Source of the DNA: Eutypella sp. D-1
Lineage: Eukaryota > Ascomycota > Sordariomycetes > Xylariales > Diatrypaceae
Assembly: GCA_023313575.1 (NCBI GenBank)
Contig: JAJTTP010000005.1
Span: 2,728,001 to 2,792,000 of the forward strand
Reading direction: 5' to 3'
DNA length: 64,000 nucleotides
A program made the position numbers and the translations under genes. Shown here piece by piece: positions 11,394 to 21,207 of the stretch. A model generated the notes under the pieces. The model saw only the letters and a list, made by a program, of their open reading frames with translations. It was not told where the DNA came from and made no database searches. How positions within the stretch are numbered: the stretch's first letter is position 1; each line of letters starts with the position of its first letter.

Positions 11394-11631
11394 CGAAGCT
11401 GTCACCACTCGTCTTGGTTTGATATAACAGAAGGTGTAGAAGGGATAATTACTTAGATTAATCTCTAGCTAGCTAAAAGACTACCTAGATAGGAGCGCTC
11501 CTATTCCCTTTTATATCTGAACAGTCACCACAAAAAGGGATGGATCGCCAAGAGTGGTCTGAGAGATCCATTGTCTTCACGTGAGCTTTATCGGTGGGTA
11601 GTTTTTATTCTGGAATGGATGGTTTATAACA
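11389..11631 (+). mobile_element. Solo LTR, family A copy 3, perfect 5-bp target duplication
   Basis: A 243-bp block starting TGTAACGAAGCTGTCACCAC and ending TTTATAACA. The five bases before it (11384-11388) and after it (11632-11636) are both AACTC, a perfect target-site duplication. It aligns with the copies at 3055-3321 and 3480-3685. It contains a TTTATAT box and a TCACGTGA palindrome near 11578. There are no internal domains and no second LTR, so this is a solo LTR left by recombination. The insertion lies at the 3' end of the F-box gene, and the T-A-A of its terminus serves as that gene's present stop codon. Confidence 0.93.
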
Positions 11632-13388
11632 AACTCGGGGCGGCTAGGCAGGGGAAATTATCTTGACGAGGAAAAGGAGGATCCCAATTAGTATTAATCT
11701 TCCATCACTTACTAATTACCTGTAGAAAAGGCCTGGTCATTTCTTTCTTATGTGTCTAGATTGTAGGTTGGGCCGGCGAAATGGTTGACTGCGCGAGCTC
11801 AGCATATGGAACAGTGTTATATATTGTCTAGGGTATGAATAATTATATGCGATAGCTACACCTAGTACCTTTTTCTAGTGGCAGTTGATCGAAACTATCC
11901 GCAAGACATATCTGATTATAACTTGCCATACTCTCAATGTGCCTCCGTCTGTGACTGAAGAATGTTAAAGCCTAGTTTGGTTCTGCATCAGGCGCGCATT
12001 TCCAGATGGATCTATTATACTACAATGTACACACATACGGTATGGGCCGGCGTGGTGCTTATTAGTCCTTAGCGCGATGAAAGTTTAACATAGGTACAAC
12101 TCAAAGAGAATCGATAGAAATTGAGCGATGATCAATATCTACTGCATTGCAGAAGTCAAACTGTCGGAATGCCGAAAAGGAAGTATTAGATATCGGTTGG
12201 CCATAGCCTACACCTTGACATATGAATAACGCATAGAACGAGCGAAAAGTTGTTTAAAACCAGGAAAAGCTATATTACGTATGGACGACGCTTTGCTCCA
12301 ACCTTAACCCAGGCAGCAGGCTCATGCACAAGTGTTACTTTGCCTCAATCACTTGATTTCAAAATGACAAGAGCTACTATCCTCACGCGTCAATTCTATC
12401 AGTTGCATGCATACCAATTACCATATTCCGACGACCTGGTAAACTGGGCCTCGCTTTTGGAATGGAAAAACGTAAGTCCACAAAATATTAGAGGAATGCC
12501 CCATATTTACCCCTATTTCGGTCACGTGATGGAGCATATCCCCTCTTAACTAGATCTTTATTAAAACCCCAAGTAGTACGATTAGATGTTGCTATATAAT
12601 AATTACGGACCAGGTGGTGCTACTACCTGAGCGAATGTTTAATAAGCCAGCCCTGTTTTATTCTGGCGGTTTTCATTCTTAGAAAACACCTACGAGCTAG
12701 GTTTTTATGGTCTTTGTCCAGTTCGTCTAGTTTTAACATTAAACAGTGGTTATCTTCCGATCTTGAGGTCAGGCTATAGTCCTTATTTTCAACCGCTCTG
12801 AGACAACGCTTGGTGTACTACTAGATCACCCCTATTTTATATTGAAGAAAAAAGGGTTTATCCAGTGTAGCAGGACTCCTGTTGAATCATCAAATTACTA
12901 TTACCAGCAGGATAAGTGAGGCCCTGTCAGGGTCCACGATTCCATTATTTGGGCCCACCTTTGGCACTATAGCTATATCCCTTGCTGCAGGTGGCTTTAT
13001 ATCTAGTTTCTTCCTTTTCATCTTGACGTTTACTAAACAGATTCACTAATCACTAACCTTATAGCTGGTCGTATACCAACCAAAAGCCACAAAGTCAGCG
13101 TAATAATCCTAATAAATACATATTCATTCGTTTTCTCAGTGTTCCGTGCCTTTTACAGACCCGAACAATACCAAAATGGATCTAGGTATAAGATTTGTTG
13201 CACTATCTTAAACACTAAGAACGGAACATAAGAAGCATATGTATCAGTTTTGTTATAGTGTCTAAGCCAGCTCTAAGCACTTAGGGCGCCTAGCAATATG
13301 TACATAAAGAAGCCCTATATGCATATCTTGGGCATCAATTAAGTTAAAGAGAGTTAACAGTTGGAGACCCCAAAGGTCCATGGAGAAT
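11632..13388. other. Intergenic, AT-rich, no supported gene
   Basis: The only sizeable frame (12250-12549 plus, 99 aa) lacks any domain and sits in AT-rich DNA; I do not call it. A TCACGTGA palindrome lies near 12524. Segments around 12830-12850 and 12955-13020 have the pyrimidine-rich look of promoter or LTR DNA, but no termini could be fixed. Confidence 0.5.
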
Positions 13389-13866
13389 TTATGCGCAAGT
13401 CAGGGCGTAAGACAGCCTGGCAAGTCCGTCGATATTCTTGTTGCACGTTCCCGGCTTTTGGAAGTAGATCTCGCCATTGCAGCCCTCTTCGCTGTAGAGA
13501 GTGACTAAAGGCCCGTCAAGTTTGATTAGTGGGTATTTCAATGACTAGTCTTGCGTGATTTACACGGGATGAAACGGGAATAGGGAATGTGTTTGGGGGG
13601 GGGGGGGGATTATGTTTGAAAGGGCGGCACTCACGCATGCAGTTCTGCTCAGGGTCAGTGAGAGTAGCTTGGGCATTTCCATAGCCGTGGTCGAAGTCGT
13701 GGCAATCCTGGTCCACAATCTCGACGGTAAGGACGGAGTCAACATCACACGTAGAGAAGTTGTAGGCCTCGAGGGTGGCGAGGGCCTCCTGGCGACCCTT
13801 AATTACAGAAGCATTGGAGCCAATGGCCATAGCCACGGCGGTAGCGAAGAAGGTAGAGAACTGCAT
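13389..13866 (-). CDS. Small secreted six-cysteine protein (candidate effector)
   Basis: Two exons on the minus strand (13866-13635, 13504-13389) encode 115 aa. The second exon is too short to appear as an ORF and was found by splicing GTGAGT (13634) to TTTAG (13505). It adds TLYSEEGCNGEIYFQKPGTC and runs to a TAA. A signal peptide covers about residues 1-19 (hydrophobic core FFATAVAMAIG). The mature chain carries exactly six Cys, at 40, 55, 76, 86, 98 and 114, an even number that would allow three disulfides, and one N-glycosylation sequon (NFS). No family recognised. Size, secretion and cysteine content fit fungal small secreted proteins, some of which are effectors or antimicrobial; that role is inference. 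The 130-bp intron contains C14 on the sense strand. Confidence 0.85.
13595..13608 (-). repeat. Poly-C tract (C14, minus strand) in intron of secreted-protein gene
   Basis: Fourteen G on the plus strand, therefore C14 in the sense of the minus-strand gene, located within the intron just downstream of the donor site. Confidence 0.9.
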
Positions 13867-15125
13867 CTTGCGTGGTGAAGAGTTGAAAGTGTAATTTTGA
13901 AGTGAGAGTTGGTTTCTAAAGACCGTAGTGATCAACAAATGTTTATGTTTAGGGATGTCTGCACAGCCCTATTTATCTACAGCGCAAAGTCCCCTTGATG
14001 AGACCCTCTCGCCCCATAATCACGTGAAGCCACTACGTATAGCTTCGTTGCGATATTCGCTGGGGTTAAGGTCCTAGTCCTAGAGTGAGCGTAAGCCTTC
14101 CTGCCACAACTTCTGCTGGGCAAGATAGCAGTTTCCTAATCTGGCAGTTGAGTCTTGGACGTTGCCAATGAGATAGTGCATAAAATACGGCTTTTGCGGC
14201 CGCTTAGAACCGAATACTTTTTCAGGCATCGAGAAGATAATAGCCTGTATACCAGAGTTAGTTTCTTTATATCCAGTTTCCAGATCCGTCCTCCAACATC
14301 TTAGCTTCAGGTATGTCAGGTTTACACGGAATCATGCTTCGTTCAATTTGTACACAACAGGCAGGTTACGTTGCATGGCACCTGGAGGACTCGCTTCGAG
14401 CTGGCAAAATACTAAATACGTAAGCCCTAGCAGATGTAAGCAGAAGCGTCCCGCATCACTGAAGTTATCCTCTCCGTAGACAGGCCAGCTCCCTGAGTTT
14501 TCCTTTTATGTTGTATTAGGTATGACGGTCAAAGATATATAATTACGCCGTACCCAAGTCTCCATGATTGGTATCTGAAATTGCATATCGCTCTTTGAAG
14601 ATCCGGGGGACGCATCGGATCTTGTTTAATATTCTAATAATAATAGACTCGATAGAGGTGCTTTCGTCAGTTCTGCATATTGTATCCCTCGTCCTGTATA
14701 AGCTATATCTGCTGGGCAAATCACATGGATCTAAAAAGCCAAGACGGGCAATTAGGTTAAGCGAGGCCACTTGAACAGGTACGATTAGGAATAGCGGAAG
14801 CTAGGCGCAGTGAGAAACAGTCTTACTAGCCAAGTCGGAAGAGTAAGACGACGGCACCGGGCCGACATGTCACTTAACACAGAGCTATTATATTTTCGAA
14901 GTCCGCCAGGTTTTCATATATCCTGAAATAAATACCAAACAGTGAACATATAACATGAAAGTTCAGTTTCAATTAAAAGCGATAAGGAATGAACTTCCAC
15001 AGTAGTCTTAGAATGCCCCTTATCCTCGCCCGTGTGGACACGGTTTCATTCTCTGGGCACTGAACCCCCGTATCGTAATCCGGCCAGTAAGCCGCGAGTG
15101 GAATCCTTGGTAAATCGCACTAAGC
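13867..15125. other. Intergenic, promoter of secreted protein on the left
   Basis: No supported gene. The leader and promoter of the minus-strand secreted-protein gene lie just right of 13866, and a CACGTGA element lies near 14022. Frames at 14543-14774 on both strands have no domain. The 3' flank of the dioxygenase gene lies at the right end. Confidence 0.5.
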
Positions 15126-16665
15126 CTAGGCAGCTGAAGTCGACGACTGATCAGCAGCGGCAGCGAGTGCCTCGGCGTTAAGAGCCTCTCTCCGCGTCGT
15201 GCTAAGAGGGTCGAGGTAGGGCCTCTCGCCGAGACTGACGGCGCGTGACCCGGCACGCTCGCCGAGGTCATCGTAGATGTAGTCGGGAGTGGCCGCATGG
15301 TAGACACTGCGGTTGTCCCAAATGGCGAGATCGTTGACATCGCGCCAGCGGTTCCGCACTTGCAGGTCGTGGTTCTCCACGATTAGCCGCACGAACCAGT
15401 CGAGGAAGGAGCGGGACTCTTCCTCGGTCAGCCCATGGATCTTCTGCACGTGGTGACCCACCGCGAAGACCTGTTTATCCATGGATCCTCTAGTTAGCCA
15501 ACCCGCTCATCCAGGGTGTACAAGATTGATGGAGATGTAAGTCTGGGCCCCAGGAAAGAAGGGGGTTTTAGGGATAGGGTGCAGATGTCAGCACTCACGC
15601 TCTTCCATCCTGTGACAGGGTTCGTCCGCACTACAGGGTGCACGGCTTCGAGAACCTCGCCAACGTTCTCGGGGGCACCACGCGGTTCGGTGTATAGCTT
15701 GAATCCGTTCGTGTCAGCAGTCTCCTTGAACCCCGGCTGCGCGTAGTGGGCCGTTAGGGTTTCCAGGAACCCCTGCAGCGGCTTCGAGATGCGGTCGTAG
15801 AGCTCGTAGCCAGAGGCCCAAAGTGTGTCTAGGGAGTCATCGAGTGTTAGCGGGGCTTGAATGGGCAGGAGTGACGAGGGCGTTAAGTAACGTACCACCA
15901 CCGGTCTTCGGCAGCTGGGTGAGCCGCAGCAGAGCGTAGTCGCTGGGGATGGGCTCGAATGTGATGTCGGAGTGCCACTGGCCCTTCTGGGACTGACGCT
16001 TGTCGTAGTTGAGGAAGCGCTTCATGTTGAGCTTCTTGGCTCCGGCCGACGAGATCACGCTGATCTGGTCATCGCCCGCAACGCCGTGCTCGCGCGACGC
16101 GTTGCTGACCGGGTGGATGTGTAGGCCCGACGTCGAGGGCTTGCCCGACAGCTCGCCGAGTCGCTGCACTAGCTCTTTCTGCAACTCATTGGTGATGTTA
16201 TCCTGCTTGCGGAAGAAAACCACGCCGCGCCGAGACACTGCGTGTTTGTTTCTCTGTGGTTAGCAACTGACCTATAAATAGCTTAACATAATAGGGGAGG
16301 TAAGGCAAGAAGGGGCTCAAGGGCGAGGCATCATTACCGGTAATCGCTAGTTCCCGGAGTAGCTCGTCGGAGTTAGACGCTTTCAGCCATTCCGCGAGAT
16401 CCACGTCGACGAACTCCCGACCGATCACCGGAGTCACGTCAAACTGCTCGAACTTGTCAAGGACTCCGGTAGGCTTGAGAGGCTCGCGGTGGGCGGTATT
16501 CAGCTTCGGCAGCTCCTCCGCCTGGCCGTCACTGATGCCGGATCCGTTAGACCCATCTGCGCTGTGAGAGCCATTGCTCCCATTGGAAGGTTTGTTACCC
16601 GGGATCGTCTTCTCCTTGACTTTCTCCGCGATCTTCGTGACACCTTCGGTTGCCGATGGAGCCAT
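15126..16665 (-). CDS. TauD/TfdA-family Fe(II)/2-oxoglutarate dioxygenase
   Basis: Non-heme iron dioxygenase of the taurine/alkylsulfonate family; such enzymes release sulfite from sulfonates or hydroxylate related small acids using 2-oxoglutarate and O2. Four exons on the minus strand (16665-16338, 16237-15896, 15828-15599, 15470-15126), introns 100, 67 and 128 bp, give 414 aa. The iron facial triad is visible: His198-x-Asp200 in GQWHSD and His358 in YHAATPDY. Arg376 (AGSRAV) fits the 2-oxoglutarate carboxylate anchor. Other family blocks are RGVVFFRKQD, LPKTGGDTLWASGYELYD and NPVTGWKSVFAVG, the last two formed across splice junctions, which confirms the introns. The Gly/Ser/Asn-rich residues 25-55 look like a disordered N-terminal extension. 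The ATG at 16665 was chosen over an upstream in-frame ATG at 16689 because of context. The exact substrate is unknown; sulfur scavenging is the likely role. Confidence 0.93.
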
Positions 16666-18276
16666 AGTAACGATCAATAATTCCTTCAAACTATTCGTTT
16701 AATAGTCGTGCCTCAGAGCTAGTTCCGCTTGACACTCCGGAGTATTATTCTTCGACCCGGGGAGCTGGCTCTTTTCTTATAGATCGCGGCTTCAGCTTAT
16801 CCCAGCAGAACGTGGGATGATATCCCGCATGCTCCCCCTCGATTGCGCAAGATGAGCTCATTGAGCGAATGCGATGGTCGCGGCCACTATTGGTCACAAT
16901 AGCGTTGTATCAACCGCTATCTCCCGCCAAAGGCAGTTTCCAAATCCCCAATATCTTCCCCGCGATGCGAAGGGCGCTCGCGACAGATGTCGTAGGATCG
17001 TCGTCATGTTAGTGGGCTTCGGGTATCGCTTAGCTGTGGTGTGGGCGGTGTCGGGGTCACAGACGTCCAAGCATTTGGGGAATATATAGAGTAACCCGAG
17101 GAGCAATATAACGCCCCCGATTGGGCGTGATGGGTGGTTGACGTGCTCTCGAGGTTCGATTACGAGCCTCTTGCAGCATCTAGGCTCCCGGGCATTGGGT
17201 AGGCTATAGGGGCTACTACCTACTTGTAGGCGGGAGCTATTCTCATTAAGGTTATTTAGCGGGATATATTCCGCTTTCGATGTTGCAATCACAGATTTCG
17301 CAGTCTAATCTCCATTAAATCCGTACTTCAGGGGCCGTCACCTTTTATGACGATAATATAGATAGAATATCAATACTACCCATGTATCGTTTGTTGGTGA
17401 TGGATTAGATCATATGTATTCACTAGATTAACACGCATCGGTAGTATATCTATGTAGCCCATGACAAATCTGAAATGTATGTAAGTTACCGAGGGTGAAT
17501 AGCCATTCAATCGGCTGGTGCTAGATCGTGGGTAGGTCGCAGCTAGTTAGTTATGTTAGTTTATATCTCATCGTGATTGTGGTTCTTTGGTCTTGGCAGA
17601 ACAGGAGACTAGTCAACTCGGTGTTCAAAGAGTCCGACCGCAGAAAGGATAGAGGCTTATCGGGAATTTGGCGATGGCTTCAAGTTACGGGTCGCGGTCG
17701 TCAGGCTTCGCAGTAGATGGCCGTGTGTGGGACTGTTTGTGAAGCCAAAACACCACTAGAGTGGTCATCAAGGTTTGTAACCCTCCCACAAAGTCAACCA
17801 TAAAACAACATCTTGGCATTGTGCGCGGATCGGATAAGAAAAGGCTGTGTGTCCCAAGTGGTCCGCAGTGAAAGACCATGACTAAATCATTAATGCATCC
17901 GCAAGACTCAAAGCACAGCGTTGGGCGAAATAGAACAAATCACCTTTCTCACTGTCTTTGACGGCAGGGAGGGGCGTAGACGGAAGGTTTCGAAAAAGAA
18001 GGCGTGCGTGACAATGCCTTGGAGGACCCAGACAGTCGAACAAAGAAGAACATGTTCTATCCCGCAACAACGTGTCTCTATATAAGATCCAAGACAGCAC
18101 TTCCCATTCGACGTTACGAGGGGAGAGTCAGATCATTTCCAACTGTCCAATTCTTAGCAGTAAGTATATACACACTGACTTACCCCTTTTTTTCTTCTTC
18201 TCCTTTCATTTCTCAAGTTTCCCATATATATATACTCCCCCATACCCATATCCCTGGACGAACTTTTCGGGCAACC
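16666..18276. other. Intergenic between dioxygenase and Cys/His-rich protein genes
   Basis: A minus-strand TATAAG at 16776-16781 lies about 110 bases upstream of the dioxygenase ATG and is its probable TATA box. Frames at 16874-17292 and 17528-18100 on both strands carry no domain. The plus-strand TATATAAG at 18079-18086 probably serves the gene starting at 18277, giving a leader of about 160-170 bases that is pyrimidine-rich. Confidence 0.55.
18079..18086 (+). promoter_or_regulatory. TATA box of Cys/His-rich protein gene
   Basis: TATATAAG about 190 bases upstream of the ATG at 18277, followed by a C/T-rich stretch (18181-18215) typical of fungal transcription start regions. Confidence 0.5.
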
Positions 18277-18795
18277 ATGTGTAACCACCCGAAGACGATA
18301 TACAGCTGCAACCACGCGCAGATCGGGGAGAAGGCGGTCCGCCCCTGCCAGGCGCAGCGGGACTTCCTCGCGGGGAAGGGCGGCAGCAGCGGCCCTTGCG
18401 ACACGGTGCGGTCGCATCCGCTGTCCACCGTGAAGCAGGCGTTCGAGTGCGCCTACTGCGCCGATAAGCGGGCCGCGCTCGACGCGAAGCTCACGAAGGC
18501 GCGCGCGCTGATCGCTGAGGCGAAGAAGACCCTCGGTCAAAAAGAGGGCGCCGCCGCCCCCCTGACCACGGAGGGTCCCACGCAGGCGGGAACGAAGGCG
18601 GAGGAGGCGGAGGCGGAGGCGGAGGCGGAGGCCAGGGATAGTGCGGACTCCGATAGTGCCGCTACTGCGATAACCTGGCGGGGCAGTTCTTCGGAAGATG
18701 ACGAGGACTTCGAGCCGGAGCTGGACTCTGTTCGCGCGTTCCTCAAAAAGAAACTGGCGGCTGAGGACGCGCATCTGATGATGTGGAGTGCGTAA
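18277..18795 (+). CDS. Small Cys/His-rich protein with acidic tail, unknown function
   Basis: A single exon encodes 172 aa. The N-terminal 61 residues contain Cys at 2, 11, 24, 41, 58 and 61 and His at 4 and 13, including MCNH, SCNH and a CAYC pair. This spacing would suit one or two zinc sites. Similar short MC.H...C-starting proteins occur in filamentous ascomycetes without known function; that comparison is from memory. Residues 62-92 look helical and Lys/Ala-rich. They are followed by an (EA)n stretch made from a GAGGCG repeat at about 18600-18630 and an acidic region (SSEDDEDFEPE). The frame is open upstream to 18004, but the ATG at 18277 is preferred because it follows the TATA box and begins the cysteine pattern. 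Codon usage is markedly GC-rich compared with its flanks. A long antisense frame (18154-18840) is a shadow of this composition. Confidence 0.75.
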   Translation: MCNHPKTIYSCNHAQIGEKAVRPCQAQRDFLAGKGGSSGPCDTVRSHPLSTVKQAFECAYCADKRAALDAKLTKARALIAEAKKTLGQKEGAAAPLTTEGPTQAGTKAEEAEAEAEAEARDSADSDSAATAITWRGSSSEDDEDFEPELDSVRAFLKKKLAAEDAHLMMWSA

Positions 18796-19526
18796 TAAGC
18801 CACGTAGACTTGACCGTAGTTCATAATAAATTGACTGCAAATACTACTATTATTAGAACTCATCATGACCACATGCATGTATAGATATCCCGCTACTCGT
18901 AGTGATGGGGCTGGGTGGCTGTGAACCGCCTCTCGACGCAAGGAACTTTGGAGGAGGCGCGGGCATGCGTGCTGATGTTGATTGTAACTTGTGTTAGTTA
19001 ATTGGCGTCTTTACGCCGGCGAAGCACAAATCATGGTCATTTGCAGTCGGACGGGTAACTCGTTGTTACCCCATCATGCTCTGATTGGGACTTCATTATT
19101 TGCTCTGCTTAGTTGCCTAAGCCTCACCAGCTGTCCCTGCCCCTGCATCTTCCGTCTCTTTAGCCGACCCCCGAAAGAAGCATACTCAGACTTGATGTAG
19201 GCCGATTCGCGACACAGCGAGGCTTCTAGATCTCTCACTGCGAGTCCCTACTGGATTAATTGACGTTTTCCCTGTAGATCAATACTGGGTCCAAAAAGGA
19301 AAAGTTGCGAACACAGCGCCCAAGGGGTAAAACAGAGCAAAAGCAAGAACCATTGGATTCAGCGCATTGCAGCATGATACACGTCATAAAATTGAAAGAC
19401 TCGGCGGAAGGTTCTCTTTTTGACTAATGCACAGGGTGTTTATGAACACAGGTGGTTTGGAGTACAAAGGAAATCTTTTTCTTTCCCTGGTAAGGGAGTA
19501 TCATGATTGCCTTGATTGTTTGCCGT
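18796..19526. other. Intergenic, convergent 3' region of two genes
   Basis: The 3' flanks of the Cys/His-rich gene (plus) and ATP4 (minus) meet here. No further gene is seen; a 69-aa frame at 18991-19200 has no features. Confidence 0.6.
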
Positions 19527-20610
19527 TTATTGAGCCTTCGAGGAGACGATTCCTAATGTTGTTGTTGTTGTCAACGGTTAGCTTTGCTTATGGGCAGCAG
19601 CAGCCCCTCCTAAGGGGTATCGTGAAAGGGGTGTCTTGGAAAAAGGGGCAAAAGGGCAACGCACTCTCGACATCAGCGACGCTCTGTTGAAGTATCTGCT
19701 GAAGGGCCTTGGGGTTCTCGAGCTCCTTCTTGACCTTGGCGATGACAGACTCGGCCAGTTCCCTCTGCTGCCTCTGCTTGACCTGGCTCTCGTAGCGCAC
19801 CCACGAATCCAGCACAGTCTTAGCCTCGGCGGCCAGAGCGGTGGATTGCTCGAGTTGGTAGGCCTTGGCCTCGAGCTCGGCAGTTTCCTATCGGCAAGTG
19901 TTAGCATCTAGCATCTACGTATTCCCATAAAGCCATAAGAAACGATATATACCTTGGAAACAGCAAAGAGGGACTTGGTGATGTCAACAACGCCGCCCAT
20001 CTGCTGAACATTCTCGATCCTGTCCTTGACGGCCTGGGTGTGATCGGCGCGAGCAGAGTTCAGGATGTTCTTGATCCTGTCGTTATGCGCCTGGGCCCAT
20101 TCCTTGTACATAGGGCCACCATACTTGATCAGAGCACCCCAGACGCTCAGAAGAGCGATGGCGATAATGGTCTCCTCGTTGACAACATAGTACTCGCTGC
20201 TGATAGCGTATATGGATAGACCGGCGGCGGATGACAGAATGGCGGTCTTAGAGATTAAGGAACTACCGGGAAGAGCATCGATGAGGGATTGCGCCTTGGT
20301 CTTGGGATCGGGCTGTTGCTGGGGAACGTTGGACGACGATCGGGAGGTGGTAAGAGTAGTCAACGCCGGGAGCGCTCGCGGAGCGATGGAAGGGCGAAGA
20401 CGGGTAGTAGCCCCTGCGATTATTTATATTAGTGAATATTCATTTGTTCATTTGTATATATACAGTCAATCCCAATTGATTCCCCTGGTAATGATAGCCG
20501 GGGGGCCGAAGGGGGGGGGGGGAGGTGGAAGAAAGGAATGCGAAATAAAAAAAGCAGAGAGGGACAAAAAAAAACTTACCGAAGGCTGTTCTTGCCAAAC
20601 GGGAGGCCAT
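19527..20610 (-). CDS. ATP4: Mitochondrial F1Fo-ATP synthase subunit 4 (subunit b)
   Basis: Peripheral-stalk subunit that ties F1 to the membrane part of ATP synthase in the inner mitochondrial membrane. Four exons on the minus strand (20610-20580, 20413-19953, 19887-19665, 19552-19527) encode 246 aa, matching yeast Atp4 in size. The first exon gives MASRLARTAF, the start of an Arg-rich presequence that continues in RLRPSIAPRALPALTTL. Two hydrophobic segments follow at about residues 58-105 (ending AIALLSVWGALIKYGGPMY), then a long charged helix through ETAELEAKAYQLEQ and ESQVKQRQQRELAESV. The last exon is only 26 bases and gives IVSSKAQ. It is fixed by the conserved ending QQSVADVER. Intron 1 contains C12 on the sense strand. 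The gene is divergent from NOC4, with a 597-bp shared upstream region. Confidence 0.96.
20511..20522 (-). repeat. Poly-C tract (C12, minus strand) in ATP4 intron 1
   Basis: Twelve G on the plus strand, C12 in the ATP4 transcript sense, inside the 166-bp first intron. Confidence 0.88.
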
Positions 20611-21207
20611 GGCGAGATTATTGAAATATGTTGCGATCTGGGGCTAATCGTCGTCGACGTTTTGCTGATGAGGTCGGAATCGTCGAATCTTTAAAAGGTT
20701 TCCAAGGCTTCAATTCAAGGTTGAGGTTTTAATTCGGCTTAAGCAAACCTAGTAGCTTCATCACCCGCCGGCCGGTAAATTATCGGAGAACCTTTCCAAG
20801 GCCAAGGAACCTACTCTACTTACCTAAGTAGGCACAGTAGTCGGACAGCCGGACAAGTCGGAGGGACGGGAGTAGAGATCGTACTAGCCCAATACTATCT
20901 AGCTTGTCCGTAGCTTAGATAAAAGTTTAGATAAGAGCTTAGATAAGAGCTTGAGTTTATCTAACTACAGATAAAAAGTCCTTATCGCTGAACATTTTCT
21001 GAGAGGTAACCACTACCCGCGCAAGCCCAGGTACGAAGTAGGAGAGACCTCAGGTGCAAAAGTTGCGTAGGTTCGTCGCAACTTTTCTCCCACTTCCACT
21101 CCCATTTCCACTCCCACTTTCACTCCCACTCCCACGCATCTATACTTCAACTGTGCATTACGTTGATCGCCATTCGTATGCGACGAGCCTTGCGAAATAT
21201 TCTGGTC
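20611..21207. promoter_or_regulatory. Divergent ATP4/NOC4 promoter with GATA-site array
   Basis: The 597-bp region between two divergent start codons. At 20917-20986 there are six GATA-type sites: AGATAA at 20917, 20929, 20941 and 20969, TTATCT at 20957 and CTTATC at 20981. The first three are spaced exactly 12 bases apart. Immediately before NOC4 a plus-strand C/T-rich repeat of CCCACTTCCACT-like units spans about 21087-21138. A GATGAG (PAC-like) hexamer lies at about 20668. These are sequence observations; use of the sites is inferred. Confidence 0.6.

Noticed and set aside
12250..12549. 99-aa plus-strand frame
   Set aside because: No domain, AT-rich setting, no promoter or splice evidence.
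944..18795. Secondary-metabolite or catabolic gene cluster (dehydrogenase, dioxygenase, protease)
   Set aside because: Genes are kilobases apart, no synthase, transporter or pathway regulator accompanies them, and LTRs separate them.
18154..18840. 228-aa minus-strand open frame
   Set aside because: Lies antisense to the GC-rich Cys/His gene; Arg/Leu-rich with no domain, the usual shadow of high-GC coding sequence.
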